Assembly: GCF_000472385.1 (NCBI RefSeq)
Contig: NZ_AWZU01000038.1
Location: forward strand, 16,329 to 80,328
Direction: 5' to 3'
Length of the DNA: 64,000 nucleotides
Source of the DNA: Bradyrhizobium sp. ARR65
GTDB lineage: Bacteria; Pseudomonadota; Alphaproteobacteria; Rhizobiales; Xanthobacteraceae
Below the pieces are notes generated by a model. The model saw nothing but the letters and a program-made list of their open reading frames with translations, searched no databases and was not told the origin of the DNA. The translations under genes were made by a program, and so were the position numbers. The stretch's first letter is position 1. The number at the start of each line of letters is the position of its first letter. Below are positions 46,094 through 55,043 of the stretch, in pieces.

Positions 46094-46461
46094 CGTAAAG
46101 CTCCCAAACAACGCGCTACCCAAGAAGCTAATGCACGCCGACATTGGCTATGCTGTGGCCGACGATCATCAGTTCGTCCAGATGTCGACCCGCTTTGACA
46201 GCGAACGAATTGTCGAGTGGCTATCGGGCGAACAGCTACCCCGGATCTGTTGAGTACATCATGCGCATTTGGCTTCTCTCGTGTTCATCGTAAACGTTGA
46301 GCACCCTGACGCACTAGAGATCACGCTCAAGGTCGATCGAGTGGCCTCTTTAGGCAATAAGTTCAGGGTGCCAACCGTTTCCGGCAGGCAGCGGAATCAG
46401 CAAGCGTGAGCGGTCCTCGGGATCACGGCCTGGGACGGCCTGGCGCTGCCAGCTCTATCGG
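46094..46461. other. Intergenic region
   Basis: No convincing gene. A plus-strand frame ending at 46253 (IGYAVADDHQFVQMSTRFDSERIVEWLSGEQ) looks protein-like but overlaps the leader of the DUF5695 gene and matches no family I know. Confidence 0.35.
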
Positions 46462-46599
46462 CTAGTCATCGGCGATCGCCCTCCAGGCTGCGCCGTCCAA
46501 GTCGTCATACTGGCCGCTGTTGAGCGACCAGAGAAAAGCCAGCAAGCCTGCAAGACCGAGCCCAAGCGCAAGCGGCACCAGGATCACAAGCACTTCCAT
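46462..46599 (-). CDS. fixS: cbb3-type cytochrome oxidase assembly protein CcoS/FixS
   Basis: A 45-residue membrane protein: one N-terminal transmembrane helix (MEVLVILVPLALGLGLAGLL) followed by FLWSLNSGQYDDLDGAAWRAI, the diagnostic CcoS motif (xWxxxxGQYDDLxxxxxRIL). CcoS helps deliver copper and heme to the high-affinity oxidase needed for microaerobic respiration in nodules. Its ATG overlaps the fixI stop in the normal fixI-fixS arrangement. The gene appears intact, but the rest of fixGHI is gone, so it may not be expressed. Confidence 0.88.
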   Translation of the reverse strand: MEVLVILVPLALGLGLAGLLAFLWSLNSGQYDDLDGAAWRAIADD

Positions 46600-47005
46600 T
46601 AGAGCTTCTCCGCGACGTGGCGAGCGCGGAGCGCACCCATCATAACCAGAATGGACGAGCCGGACATCGCACCGGCGGCGATCAAGGGCATCACAAAGCC
46701 GAGGATCGCAATCGGCACTGCCAGGAAATTGTAGCCGACCGCGAACCAAAGATTCTGCCGCATCAGATGCAGCGCCTTGCGCGAGAGGTCGATGGCGGAA
46801 ACGACCGGCGCGAGCGGCTTCCCGAGAAAAACCAGATCCGCAGTCGCCTGGCTCAGATGTGCGGCAGAGATCGGCGACATCGAGACATGGGCGGCCGCAA
46901 GCGAGGGCGCATCGTTCATGCCGTCGCCGACCATCAGGACCTTGATGCCGTCGCGCTTGAGCGTCTCGATCCGCGCGATCTTGTCGGCCGGCGCGCCACC
47001 TGGGC
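46599..47005 (-). pseudogene. fixI: Copper-transporting P-type ATPase FixI/CcoI, C-terminal fragment
   Basis: The frame reads DKIARIETLKRDGIKVLMVGDGMNDAPSLAAAHVSMS, the P-type ATPase hinge motif GDGxNDAP, then ATADLVFLGKPLAPVVSAIDLSRKALHLMRQN and two final transmembrane helices ending ARHVAEKL. Everything upstream of residue about 590 of a full FixI (membrane copper site, phosphorylation loop) is missing. A frame break occurs near 47000 at the truncation point. Confidence 0.88.
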
Positions 47006-47557
47006 GCTATCTCGCCGGCGTCGAATGCGACGGCGCCGCCTGTGAATACTCATTCGGCTATTTTTGTCAGCTATGTGAGTCTCAGTTGCGTAAGCGAAAC
47101 ACTCTTCTGGCATCTGGCACACCACGATCGCCCCATTGGATGGGCGCCATCTGGGCGATTCCGCCCAGCTTAGACCGACGGGAGCGTTTAGTCGTGGACG
47201 GCTCGGCCGCATGCGGCGTTGTCTTGATCCATAACATTGAGGCAGCGTCTAGCTCAAACCAGCATAAGGGCGGTAAGCAAGGCCGCAAGTCGAAGCGTAG
47301 CGAGATCTTGCGTAACGGGCTTTGTTTTGATGTAGCGAATGACGATTTCCCTTAAGTGACGGCGCCGATGGCAGTCGTAATCGCAATATCCTTTCCGCGT
47401 CACCACATCTCGCAATGACCCGAACCCAAAGACTGAGAACGGGTACAGGTTGTGCCGCCGCGCGGCGCCATATGATTCACAAGGATAATTTCACACCGAT
47501 GGCCTGCTGGCGAACTGTAGGCGTGGCTCAGCCGCCTTTTTAACTAGCTCTTGACGT
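47006..47557. other. Unassigned stretch
   Basis: About 550 bases with no recognisable gene. A minus-strand frame at 47082-47288 (CWFELDAASMLWIKTTPHAAE) looks protein-like but is not identified. Confidence 0.4.
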
Positions 47558-48157
47558 CTATTTTGACAGCGTGGAGCGCCGACCAGGCTTCCACCTTTCC
47601 GACAATGCCTTGACGGCGGCCTCGAGCGCAGCCCGGTCGACGACATTGGGATCGAACCGCTCTGGGCCCCAGAGGCGCATAGGCTCGTGCTCCGGATGGG
47701 TGGGATCGCTGATGGCCTCCAGGTAGTCGGCATATCCCGGCGCGCCGCCGACATCTTCCGGAGGACAACGGCCGACAGCATCGAGCAAGAGCGGAAGACC
47801 CTCCGCCGGCGCATCGAACCATTTTTCAAGCTTGATCACATGGTCCCAGCTGTCGCCGAAGTCATAGAGATAATGGATTGTCTTGGCGCCGGTCTCGTGA
47901 ACGATATCGGAAAGGCGCGCCTTGCGGGCATCAATGAGCTGCTGGCCGTAATCGTTATAGGGATCAAGAATGCCCCAATGTACCTCGCCAGCGAAGAACT
48001 CGAAGAGATGGCTATCCGTCCAGCCAAACGCCGCCTGAAGCGTCAGATGCAGCCGATCAAGACGCAGGGCGAAGGGCACGACAAGGTGTCGCGTCACGTC
48101 CGGTTTTACATCCTTGAGGGTCACCTTGATCCGGACCGCGGTCGCGTTGAGGCTCAT
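47558..48157 (-). CDS. Plasmid pRiA4b ORF-3 family protein
   Basis: A complete 199-residue protein of the pRiA4b ORF-3 (IS1096 TnpR-like) family: FALRLDRLHLTLQAAFGWTDSHLFEF and FDAPAEGLPLLLDAVGRCPPEDVGGAPGYADYLEAISDP, with TIHYLYDFGDSWDHVIKLEK as the family core. The biochemical role is unknown; relatives travel on plasmids and transposons. Its ATG overlaps the stop of the small ORF upstream (ATGA), suggesting coupling. Confidence 0.88.
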   Translation of the reverse strand: MSLNATAVRIKVTLKDVKPDVTRHLVVPFALRLDRLHLTLQAAFGWTDSHLFEFFAGEVHWGILDPYNDYGQQLIDARKARLSDIVHETGAKTIHYLYDFGDSWDHVIKLEKWFDAPAEGLPLLLDAVGRCPPEDVGGAPGYADYLEAISDPTHPEHEPMRLWGPERFDPNVVDRAALEAAVKALSERWKPGRRSTLSK

Positions 48158-48351
48158 GCTGCCAGCCCCGGATCCTGTGCATGCATCGTGTAGGTCGATG
48201 CCGGGAGAAACAGTTCGTCCAGTGGTCCCAAATCGAGCAACGCGGTATTGCTGACTTCAGAAACAACGATCGGATCCCTATCCAACATGGTGATTCTGTA
48301 GATCATCCATTCGCGGTGATAACCAATCGGCTTTCCGCTCGTCAGCGTCAC
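48154..48351 (-). CDS. Small ORF coupled to the pRiA4b ORF-3 gene
   Basis: A 65-residue frame (GTG at 48351, GGGAG 7 bases upstream) reading YHREWMIYRITMLDRDPIVVSEVSNTALLDLG. The same frame stays open for about 25 codons further upstream with protein-like content (PGGSPEHKAALSDGSRNV), so this may be the truncated C-terminus of a longer protein. No family recognised. Its stop overlaps the start of the downstream gene. Confidence 0.5.
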   Translation of the reverse strand: MTLTSGKPIGYHREWMIYRITMLDRDPIVVSEVSNTALLDLGPLDELFLPASTYTMHAQDPGLAA

Positions 48352-48890
48352 GTTCCGGCTCCCATCGCTCAGTGCCGCCTTGTGCTCAGGGGAGCCCCCC
48401 GGGTTGAGATGTGCTCAATTGTTGTAACCACAGCCAAGACAGTCACGAGCAGACAAACGCAAGCGAAAACGAAGTAAGTGTAACGCTGATCACTCATTGG
48501 TCCCACCTGAGACGGTAAAGACCCCATTCCTCGTGCTACACACGACAGAGTCAACTGTTTTTAAGCCGCCGTGGCGCGAGGGGCTCGGAGGCGACATCCG
48601 AATGGGTGTTTTTCTTTTGTGATCGTGTGCTGAGATGTCATTGCCGCGGATCCCAGCTGCGCCCAGAGGCGCCATGACCAATAGAAGACAATTGCAGAGC
48701 GGCGGACGATTGGTCCGTTCCGTACAAAGTTTGCGCGGCGTACTGAACGCATGCTGGAGATCCCGTGCTATTTTTCTGACCAGACGCCTCCAGCGCTAGG
48801 TCAGGCGCTGTCACACATACGATGTCGAGAGGAGGTCTAATGCCGCTATTGGTGTGTCTTTGACGCTTACTCAAGGTTGCCGTGATTGTG
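48352..48890. other. Unassigned stretch
   Basis: No convincing gene; the remaining bioD sequence decays into this region. Confidence 0.35.
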
Positions 48891-49020
48891 CCAGTCCGAC
48901 GCACGGCTAGGAAGCGCGGATCGGAGCGGAATGGCTCAATAGATTTGCAAGGCCAGCCGAAAAAAGCTGTCTTTCCAATCCCAGTATCTGTGCCTGTCAC
49001 CACACGATGCGCCGGCTCAT
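48891..49020 (-). pseudogene. bioD: Dethiobiotin synthetase, truncated remnant
   Basis: The start MSRRIVVTGTDTGIGKT is the BioD Walker A region. ATG at 49020 overlaps the bioF stop by ATGA. Immediately after GKT the frame becomes unrelated (AFFGWPCKSIEPF), and the rest of BioD (about 200 residues) is absent. Only the P-loop survives. Confidence 0.82.
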
Positions 49021-50174
49021 TGCGAAGCACCCCACGTCTCTTCGACCAACGCATCAAGCATGTCGGATACATCATCTTCTGTGACGTTCAGGGTTAGGGA
49101 AATTCGCAAGCGCGCCGTTCCCGTTGGAACGGTTGGCGGCCGGATCCCACGGATGTCAAAGCCGCGCGCCTGCAGTCTCGATGCGAGCCGCATCGCATGC
49201 GCATTGTCGCCGACGACATAAGGAATGATCTGTGATTTCGAAGGACTAGAGCGGCCGCGTACTTCGATCTCCCGATGTGTGAATGCGACCAAATTCCTCA
49301 GCCGTTGCTGCCGCTCGGGCTCGTCCCGCAAGATCAGGAGCGCCTCGCGCACGGCAACGGCCATCAATGGCGACGGGGCGGTCGCGAAAATGAATGGGCG
49401 ACAGCGATTGACCATGAAATCGCGCAGCACGCCGCAGGCCGTGACAAGGGCACCTGCAGCACCCAGCGCTTTACCGCAGGTATGAATGACCAAGAGATTT
49501 TCGCGCCCCTCATAGCGCGTGGTGAGCCCTCGTCCATGCTCGCCGTAGACGCCAGTGGCATGGGCCTCGTCTACGATCAGGAATGCATCGTAGCGATCTG
49601 CCATCGCGACAAGCTCTTTCAGTGGAGCGAAATCGCCATCCATGCTGTAGAGACTCTCGACCACGATCCAGACGCGACCGGTTCCGCCTCTGGCTCGCCA
49701 GTCGCGAATTGTGTATTCGACCGATTGGGGATCATTGTGGGCGCTTATCCGAAAGTCGGCCCGGCCAGCTCGCGCGCCTTCATGAATGCTCGCATGCACG
49801 AGGGCATCCATAACGAGCAAATCACCCCGCTGCGGCAGGGTCGTCAGGACAGCAAAATTTGCGATGTAACCGCCGCCAAAGAACAGGGCGGTTTCCGCCC
49901 CAAATAACTTGGCGGCTTCCGCTTCGAGCGCTTCGTGCTCCACGCAATTGCCGCGCAGAAGGCGCGAGCCGCCCGCCCCGATCGGCGTGCCCGCCTCGAG
50001 TGCGACGCAGATCGCCTTCTTCATCCTCGGCGCATTGGCGAGCGCGAGATAATCGTTCGATGAGAAATCGACGCCGGCGCGCGGCTTGAGGCCGCGCATC
50101 CGGTTATCTCTCTTCAAGGCATCGAGGTCCGCGACATAAGGAGCAAGTTTGGCCGCATGAATTGATGAACTCAT
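49017..50174 (-). CDS. bioF: 8-amino-7-oxononanoate synthase (BioF)
   Basis: A 385-residue alpha-oxoamine synthase. VDFSSNDYLALAN, GAGGSRLLRGNCVEHEALE and LFFGGGYIANF form the N-terminal half; IVDEAHATGVYGEHGRG holds the PLP aspartate and HTCGKALGAAGALV the Schiff-base lysine. It condenses pimeloyl-ACP (or -CoA) with L-alanine, the first biotin ring step. The start at 50174 (MSSSIHAAKLAPYV) fits family length; a frame-compatible ATG at 50252 overlaps the panD stop (ATGA) and would add 26 residues. The gene is intact although bioB and bioD on either side are broken. Confidence 0.9.
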   Translation of the reverse strand: MSSSIHAAKLAPYVADLDALKRDNRMRGLKPRAGVDFSSNDYLALANAPRMKKAICVALEAGTPIGAGGSRLLRGNCVEHEALEAEAAKLFGAETALFFGGGYIANFAVLTTLPQRGDLLVMDALVHASIHEGARAGRADFRISAHNDPQSVEYTIRDWRARGGTGRVWIVVESLYSMDGDFAPLKELVAMADRYDAFLIVDEAHATGVYGEHGRGLTTRYEGRENLLVIHTCGKALGAAGALVTACGVLRDFMVNRCRPFIFATAPSPLMAVAVREALLILRDEPERQQRLRNLVAFTHREIEVRGRSSPSKSQIIPYVVGDNAHAMRLASRLQARGFDIRGIRPPTVPTGTARLRISLTLNVTEDDVSDMLDALVEETWGASQ

Positions 50175-50248
50175 TTCTTCAGTCTCGGACCTGTGATCAA
50201 ATCGCCCAAATTCTGTTGGCCGCTGCGAGCGAAGGCTCCAAAGCCGCC

Positions 50249-50608
50249 TCATAGCTTCAAGCTGGTAGGGCGATTTTCTCGGTCAACCAGCACAACACGT
50301 GGTCTGAAGTCTTTTGCTTCCGCCTCGTCAAAGGAGGCATAGGCAACGATGATGATCTTGTCTCCAACCATTGCAAGTCGAGCAGCCGCGCCGTTCAGGC
50401 CAATGCTACCCGACCCTTTCGGGGCCTCGATGACATAGGTGGCAAAGCGCGCTCCGTTATCGATGTTGTAAATTTCGACCCGTTCGTTGATTAAAAAGCC
50501 TGCCGCGTCTATAAGCGCACGATCAATCGATATCGAGCCCTCATAATGCAAATCGGCCTCCGTCACTGAGGCGCGATGGATTTTGCCTTTCATCAACGTA
50601 ATTCGCAT
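50249..50608 (-). CDS. panD: Aspartate 1-decarboxylase (PanD)
   Basis: A 119-residue pyruvoyl enzyme. The self-cleavage site is present as HYEGSISID (Gly24-Ser25, giving the pyruvoyl group on Ser25), with Lys9 in KGKIHRA, NERVEIYNIDNGARFATYVI and GLNGAAARLAMVGDKIIIVAY in place. It decarboxylates aspartate to beta-alanine for pantothenate and CoA. Its placement between bioB and bioF is unusual and suggests joint control of CoA and biotin supply. Length and motifs are complete. Confidence 0.93.
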   Translation of the reverse strand: MRITLMKGKIHRASVTEADLHYEGSISIDRALIDAAGFLINERVEIYNIDNGARFATYVIEAPKGSGSIGLNGAAARLAMVGDKIIIVAYASFDEAEAKDFRPRVVLVDRENRPTSLKL

Positions 50609-50649
50609 GGATCACCTACACTGGAATATACGCAAAGCGAGTTGGCTAA

Positions 50650-51677
50650 TCTGCTTTACTTAGGGGAAAGGGCGGACGCGATGTCGAGCCGGTCCAGCAA
50701 GTTCGCCTCGCGATCCGCTTTCTCGGGTTCTTGGTGCCCGGGAGCGCATCGTCGAGAAAGATTTGACTTCGCCGGCCAAAAGCACAGCGCCTGTAGTTCA
50801 TCGCTCATGTACGGCCGTCCCGCGGACAAGTGCATCACGCTCCTGGGCATCATGATCCGAGCCGTCGCCACCGGACGCGCAAACGCCATCGGATCGGGCC
50901 GCTCGCCGGTGTCATGGCCGCACGCCCTTGACCTCGTTCCACAAATTGATCGGCACGCTGTCTGGATGCTCAGGAGGATTGACGAGTAGCACGAACATGC
51001 CGAGGTGGCCCTCAACGCGCTCGCCCATGCGGACAATGCAGCCGCTGCACACCTTGATGTCGGCATCGCGTACATGTGCAACTGGGTCGATGCGGTCCTG
51101 CAGGCCCAGCTTCGTGATGATCCTGTCCAGAACTCCGGCGAGGTGCCTCGACGTTGTGACTGTGGAAGTCGAGCCCAGACTCGGCGCGCCTTACGGCCCG
51201 CCCCAAGTTCAAGATGCGGAGCGTCACGCAGGTTTCCATGCCAAGGCCTTTAACCGCCCTGACCATCTCACAGACGGAACCGAGATCTCCGACTTTTGGA
51301 CTGCGCCAGCCGCGGTCATGCAAAAGCCCGTCGCACCCGCGTGATTGACGCCGCACTGTGGCGACCAGATCCGCGCAGTCCATCACGTGGGCTGCCTTCA
51401 ACGCCGTCTCGTAATGTGCGCTTTGTGAGCAGTAGCCGCAGGTTTCCGGAGAGCCGGCAGGATTGATGCTAAGGAAGTTAGCTGCTTCCAGTTGGTTCGG
51501 ATCGACGTTCTCCCGATGAACGCTCTGCACCCGAAACATCAATTCGGCGAACCGCGCCGCATAGAACGCTTCCACCTCAGCGCGCTGCCAATCGCTGCGA
51601 CCCCGCGCGCTATACCCGCGTTCGCGGCCCACGTCCCCAGCAACAGTCATTCGACTTGCGTTCCCCTCCAGGGTCAC
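50650..51677 (-). pseudogene. bioB: Biotin synthase, frameshifted
   Basis: The first 100 codons read well (DPNQLEAANFLSINPAGSPETCGYCSQSAHYETALKAA). However the first cysteine of the radical-SAM CxxxCxxC motif is Ser (SPETCGYC), which would remove the iron-sulfur ligand. After a frameshift near 51360, WRSPKVGDLGSVCEMVRAVKGLGMETCVTL follows, then broken frames, and near 50960-50680 RIMMPRSVMHLSAGRPYMSDELQALCF and ADREANLLDRL complete the C-terminus. BioB inserts sulfur into dethiobiotin. This copy is dead. BioR-like operators precede it. Confidence 0.87.
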
Positions 51678-51680
51678 AAT

Positions 51681-51772
51681 AGATAACCAGGAAGATTATC
51701 TACAATAACCACTCTGAGTGATGCTAGCGAAGGCTAGAGGAAGATGCATCAGCTTTTACAGTAGATAATCTA
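51681..51772. promoter_or_regulatory. Cluster of BioR-like operator half-sites
   Basis: TAGATAA (51681-51687), TTATCTACAA (51697-51706) and the palindrome TAGATAATCTA (51762-51772) lie just upstream of bioB. They resemble the alphaproteobacterial BioR box (TTATCTATAA type). BioR represses biotin genes when biotin is abundant. Confidence 0.65.
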
Positions 51773-52565
51773 TGATGCTCACGAGAGCACGGCGACTTCG
51801 GGCCGCACGGCAGATTTGATCACTTGAGCGCCATCGGCGGCGCGCTGCAGCCAGACGCCCCGTTGCGGTAAGATCATATCGCGCTGGACTTCCATTCACG
51901 CCGCGCTTCGGTGCGCGACGCCTTTTGGCAACTTCGGGCCCAATATCTTGTCCTCGCCAGCCCCCTCGCGGTGTGCGGCTTGCGCTGCTTGATACGATTC
52001 AGTGAAGTAGATCGCGGAAGATTTGCGCCGTGCTCGAACCGGTCGCTCTGCGCAAACATGGCTCCCAAGCTCGACTCCAGCCATTTGGCGCGGATTGAGC
52101 GCACGCGGATGGAAGGAGATGATGAAGACGATTTCCGATTTTGAAATGGCGAAACGCGCAGTTTCAGCACCCGCTGGTAGCTCCTTGCACCATCCCGCGC
52201 CCGCTCCGCAAACCTCCATGCACTACGGCTTGCAATTCACGTCTCGTATTCGAGATTGCGCGAAACTGCGGCTCGCAAACCGCGGTCCAATCAGGATCAG
52301 CGGCAAGCTTTGCAAAGCTTGCAAGGCGCGCAACATTGCTGCAACCTGCTCGCGCGTCACAATCAAACGATTGAGCTTCTTGCCCTTCCCCGGCCCTGAC
52401 CAGAAAATGAGATGTAGCGGGTTTCCATTGCAGACCAGACGATTGCGAAGGCTCAAACCAGCGGCTGCGAAGGGCGTGACACGCAATCGGCTGCAGCCGT
52501 TGCAGCGAGCTCGATCCCGAGATAGTTATGCGACTCCTTGCGACATTACTCCTTAAGGGCCATCC
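51773..52565. other. Unassigned stretch
   Basis: About 790 bases. A minus-strand frame at 52223-52486 (GNPLHLIFWSGPGKGKKLNRL) looks like protein but is not recognised, and others overlap it. No clear gene. Confidence 0.35.
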
Positions 52566-52871
52566 ATGATTCGTCACATCGTCTTGTTCAGCGCCAAGAA
52601 TAAGGCCCATATCGAGCAAATCATCGAAGGCTTATCGGTCCTTACTACCATCCCACATGCACGGCGGCTCGAGGTCGCTCGCAATCGCAAAACCGACCAG
52701 CTCGGCAACGATATTGACGTTGTGGTCTATGGTGAGTTCGACAGTGAGGCGGAGCTCGCAGCATATAAGGCGCACGATCTATACCAGGAAGCGATCAGGC
52801 GGGTACGACCGCTCAGGGAGCTGCGGTTCGCGGCCGACTACAATGTATCTACAGATGCACGTTCGGTCTAG
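52566..52871 (+). CDS. Dabb (stress-responsive A/B barrel) domain protein
   Basis: A 101-residue protein, MIRHIVLFSAKN followed by HIEQIIEGLSVL, RRLEVARNRK and VVVYGEFDSEAELAAYKAHDLYQEAI, ending RELRFAADY. This is the complete Dabb ferredoxin-like dimer, with the conserved H in IRHIVLF. Members include small ring-closing or oxidative enzymes of specialised metabolism and proteins of unknown role. It lies about 165 bases before pabB in the same direction, but no shared function is proven. Confidence 0.82.
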   Translation: MIRHIVLFSAKNKAHIEQIIEGLSVLTTIPHARRLEVARNRKTDQLGNDIDVVVYGEFDSEAELAAYKAHDLYQEAIRRVRPLRELRFAADYNVSTDARSV

Positions 52872-53035
52872 GCGGCGGTCATAGCCCAGGTGCTGGGCGC
52901 GGCGTGTCCACTCCCGGAGGTTGAGGGGGCAAAGAGTAGCACGACTCCGCGGGTTCCAGAGGAGCCGTCCTCTTCTCGGGTTAGGGCAGAAACGGATTGC
53001 ATCTCTCACCACCGCGATCAGTGACAGACAATCCG
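52872..53035. other. Short gap before pabB
   Basis: Nothing recognised; contains a probable promoter or leader of pabB without a clear ribosome binding site. Confidence 0.3.
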
Positions 53036-54448
53036 ATGTACGTGCGCGAACTGCAGTGGATTGAGCCTATCACAGCGATGCGACGTCTGGCGCATCGATC
53101 GCATCTCACATTTATCGACAGCGCAGCAAGGAACGAGCTCCTTGGGCGCTACTCATATCTGACCTGCGACCCGTTCAGCACCTATACGGTCGCGAACGGA
53201 CAAGCGAGTTGGAACGGAGAGGTTCTTGAGGGCGATCCATGGGGAGTTCTTCGCACCCTGCTCGCCAACTACCCGCAAGAGCATCGCCCCGATCTCCCGC
53301 CCTTCCAGGGAGGTGCGGCAGGTTTCCTTGCTTACGATCTAAACAGGACAGTGGAGCGACTGCCGGCGCTGCCAATTCCGGGTCATGCCTTGCCCCAATC
53401 CATCCTGCATTTCTATGATGTGGTCGTGAGCTTCGACCAGCTTGACGAGAGATGCTGGATCATGTCGACCGGATGGCCGGAGCTAGATCCTTCACGGCGA
53501 AGCGAGCGTGCACGCCGCCGAGCGAATGAGTTTGTAACACTGCTTGCCAGCCCCAAGTCGCCGCGGGTTGCGCTCCCTGGCACAGTAGGCGAATGGCGTT
53601 CGAACTTCAGCCGCGAAGGGTACGTTGCGGCCGTACGGCGCGTGATCGACTTGATTTTGGCCGGAGACGTGTTCCAAGCCAACATTGCGCAGCGCTTCAG
53701 CGCCAAGGTGTCGCCCCTCTTCGATCCGCTTACCTTCTACGACCGGCTGAGGTCCTTGAACCCGGCCCCCTTTGCGGCCCTCTTGCGCTACGGCAAACTG
53801 ACCGTTGCATCGAGCTCGCCGGAGCGTTTCCTAAAGCTTGACGGCCGACAGGTCGAAACGCGTCCCATCAAAGGCACGATTGCGCGATCTGCGGACTCCA
53901 GGGAAGACCAGCGCCGGGCCGAGATCCTTCTAGCGTCCGAAAAGGATCGTGCGGAGAACACGATGATTGTCGACCTCCTGCGCAACGATCTATCTCGTGT
54001 TTGTAGCCCGCATTCGGTCGAGGTTGCAAAACTGTGCGAACTCGAATCCTACGCCTCAGTGCACCACCTCGTATCGATCGTCCGGGGCGAGCTTGCGGAG
54101 GACGAGGACGCGGTTAGCCTAGCTCGCGCTTGCTTTCCGGGTGGTTCCATCACCGGGGCGCCGAAAGTAAGATCGATGGAAATTATCGCGGAAATCGAGC
54201 GGGTGGCACGAGAGCTCTATTGCGGGGCAATCGGGTTTATCGGATTCAATGGGCACATGGACACGAATATTGCGATCCGCACTGTCACTATTGATGACGG
54301 CGTGGCGGTGTTTCATGCAGGTGGCGGAATAACGGCGATGTCGGATCCAGAGGCCGAATATGAGGAGACGCTCGCCAAAGCCCAGCGACTCTTTGATGCA
54401 TTTCGCAGCCTAGAAGACGTGGTGCATTTTGATTGTAATCATCGATAA
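53036..54448 (+). CDS. pabB: Aminodeoxychorismate synthase component I (PabB)
   Basis: A 470-residue chorismate-utilising enzyme. The N-terminal domain shows FQGGAAGFLAYDLNR; the catalytic domain includes GDVFQANIAQRF, ASSSPERFLKLDG, VETRPIKGTIAR and ENTMIVDLLRNDLSRVC, SYASVHHLVS, GSITGAPKVRSMEIIAE and AVFHAGGGITAMSDPEAEYEET. PIKGT, with the lysine at residue 279, marks aminodeoxychorismate synthase; anthranilate synthase has PIAGT. It aminates chorismate with ammonia from the pabA product. The next gene overlaps by 20 bases. No pabC lyase follows. Confidence 0.9.
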   Translation: MYVRELQWIEPITAMRRLAHRSHLTFIDSAARNELLGRYSYLTCDPFSTYTVANGQASWNGEVLEGDPWGVLRTLLANYPQEHRPDLPPFQGGAAGFLAYDLNRTVERLPALPIPGHALPQSILHFYDVVVSFDQLDERCWIMSTGWPELDPSRRSERARRRANEFVTLLASPKSPRVALPGTVGEWRSNFSREGYVAAVRRVIDLILAGDVFQANIAQRFSAKVSPLFDPLTFYDRLRSLNPAPFAALLRYGKLTVASSSPERFLKLDGRQVETRPIKGTIARSADSREDQRRAEILLASEKDRAENTMIVDLLRNDLSRVCSPHSVEVAKLCELESYASVHHLVSIVRGELAEDEDAVSLARACFPGGSITGAPKVRSMEIIAEIERVARELYCGAIGFIGFNGHMDTNIAIRTVTIDDGVAVFHAGGGITAMSDPEAEYEETLAKAQRLFDAFRSLEDVVHFDCNHR

Positions 54449-55043
54449 CTACGACTCTTTCGTCTTCAACATTGCCCGTTACTTCCGCAACCTTAATGAA
54501 GCAACGGAGGTTATCCGGAATGACGCCGTTAGCATCACCGATCTCGTTGGCCTTAGACCGCGTGCAATAGTGATCTCCCCCGGTCCGTGCACTCCAAAGG
54601 AAGCTGGAATATCTACCGCGGTAGTCCGCGACCTTTCAGGTCGCATTCCAATTCTGGGAATCTGCCTTGGACACCAGTGTATTGGGAGTGTTTTCGGGGG
54701 ACGCGTGGCGCGGGCACGTCGCCCTATGCACGGCCGCCCCTCGTACGTAACGCATGACGGTCGGCGACTGTTCAAGGATCTGCCGTCTCCACTTCGCGTA
54801 GGGCGCTATCATTCTCTGATTGTCGAGCTCGACGAGACGTGCGCGCCTCACCTGATGGTGACAGCCCAGTCGGAGGACGGCGAGATTATGGCCCTGGCGC
54901 ATCGCGATCAACCAACCTATGGGGTACAATTCCATCCGGAATCAATACTTACCCAACAAGGACACATGGTATTCAAGAACTTCTTACGTCTTGCAGAGAA
55001 TTTCCTGAGCGCGAGAGTGACCCCGGGACCGGACGTCGAATGA
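54429..55043 (+). CDS. pabA: Aminodeoxychorismate/anthranilate synthase glutamine amidotransferase (PabA)
   Basis: A 204-residue class I glutamine amidotransferase. IDNYDSFVFNIARYF starts the fold, ISPGPCTPKEAGIS holds the oxyanion region, ILGICLGHQCIGSVFGG contains the nucleophilic cysteine, and GVQFHPESILTQQG contains the His-Glu dyad. It hydrolyses glutamine for ammonia delivered to PabB. The TTG start at 54429 lies inside pabB (20-base overlap), giving a translationally coupled pair. A short relic of a second copy lies at 20824. Confidence 0.9.
   Translation: MIVIIDNYDSFVFNIARYFRNLNEATEVIRNDAVSITDLVGLRPRAIVISPGPCTPKEAGISTAVVRDLSGRIPILGICLGHQCIGSVFGGRVARARRPMHGRPSYVTHDGRRLFKDLPSPLRVGRYHSLIVELDETCAPHLMVTAQSEDGEIMALAHRDQPTYGVQFHPESILTQQGHMVFKNFLRLAENFLSARVTPGPDVE

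Noticed and set aside
52997..53035. Upstream start for pabB
   Set aside because: The 13 extra residues do not resemble the family N-terminus; MYVRELQWIEP at 53036 does.
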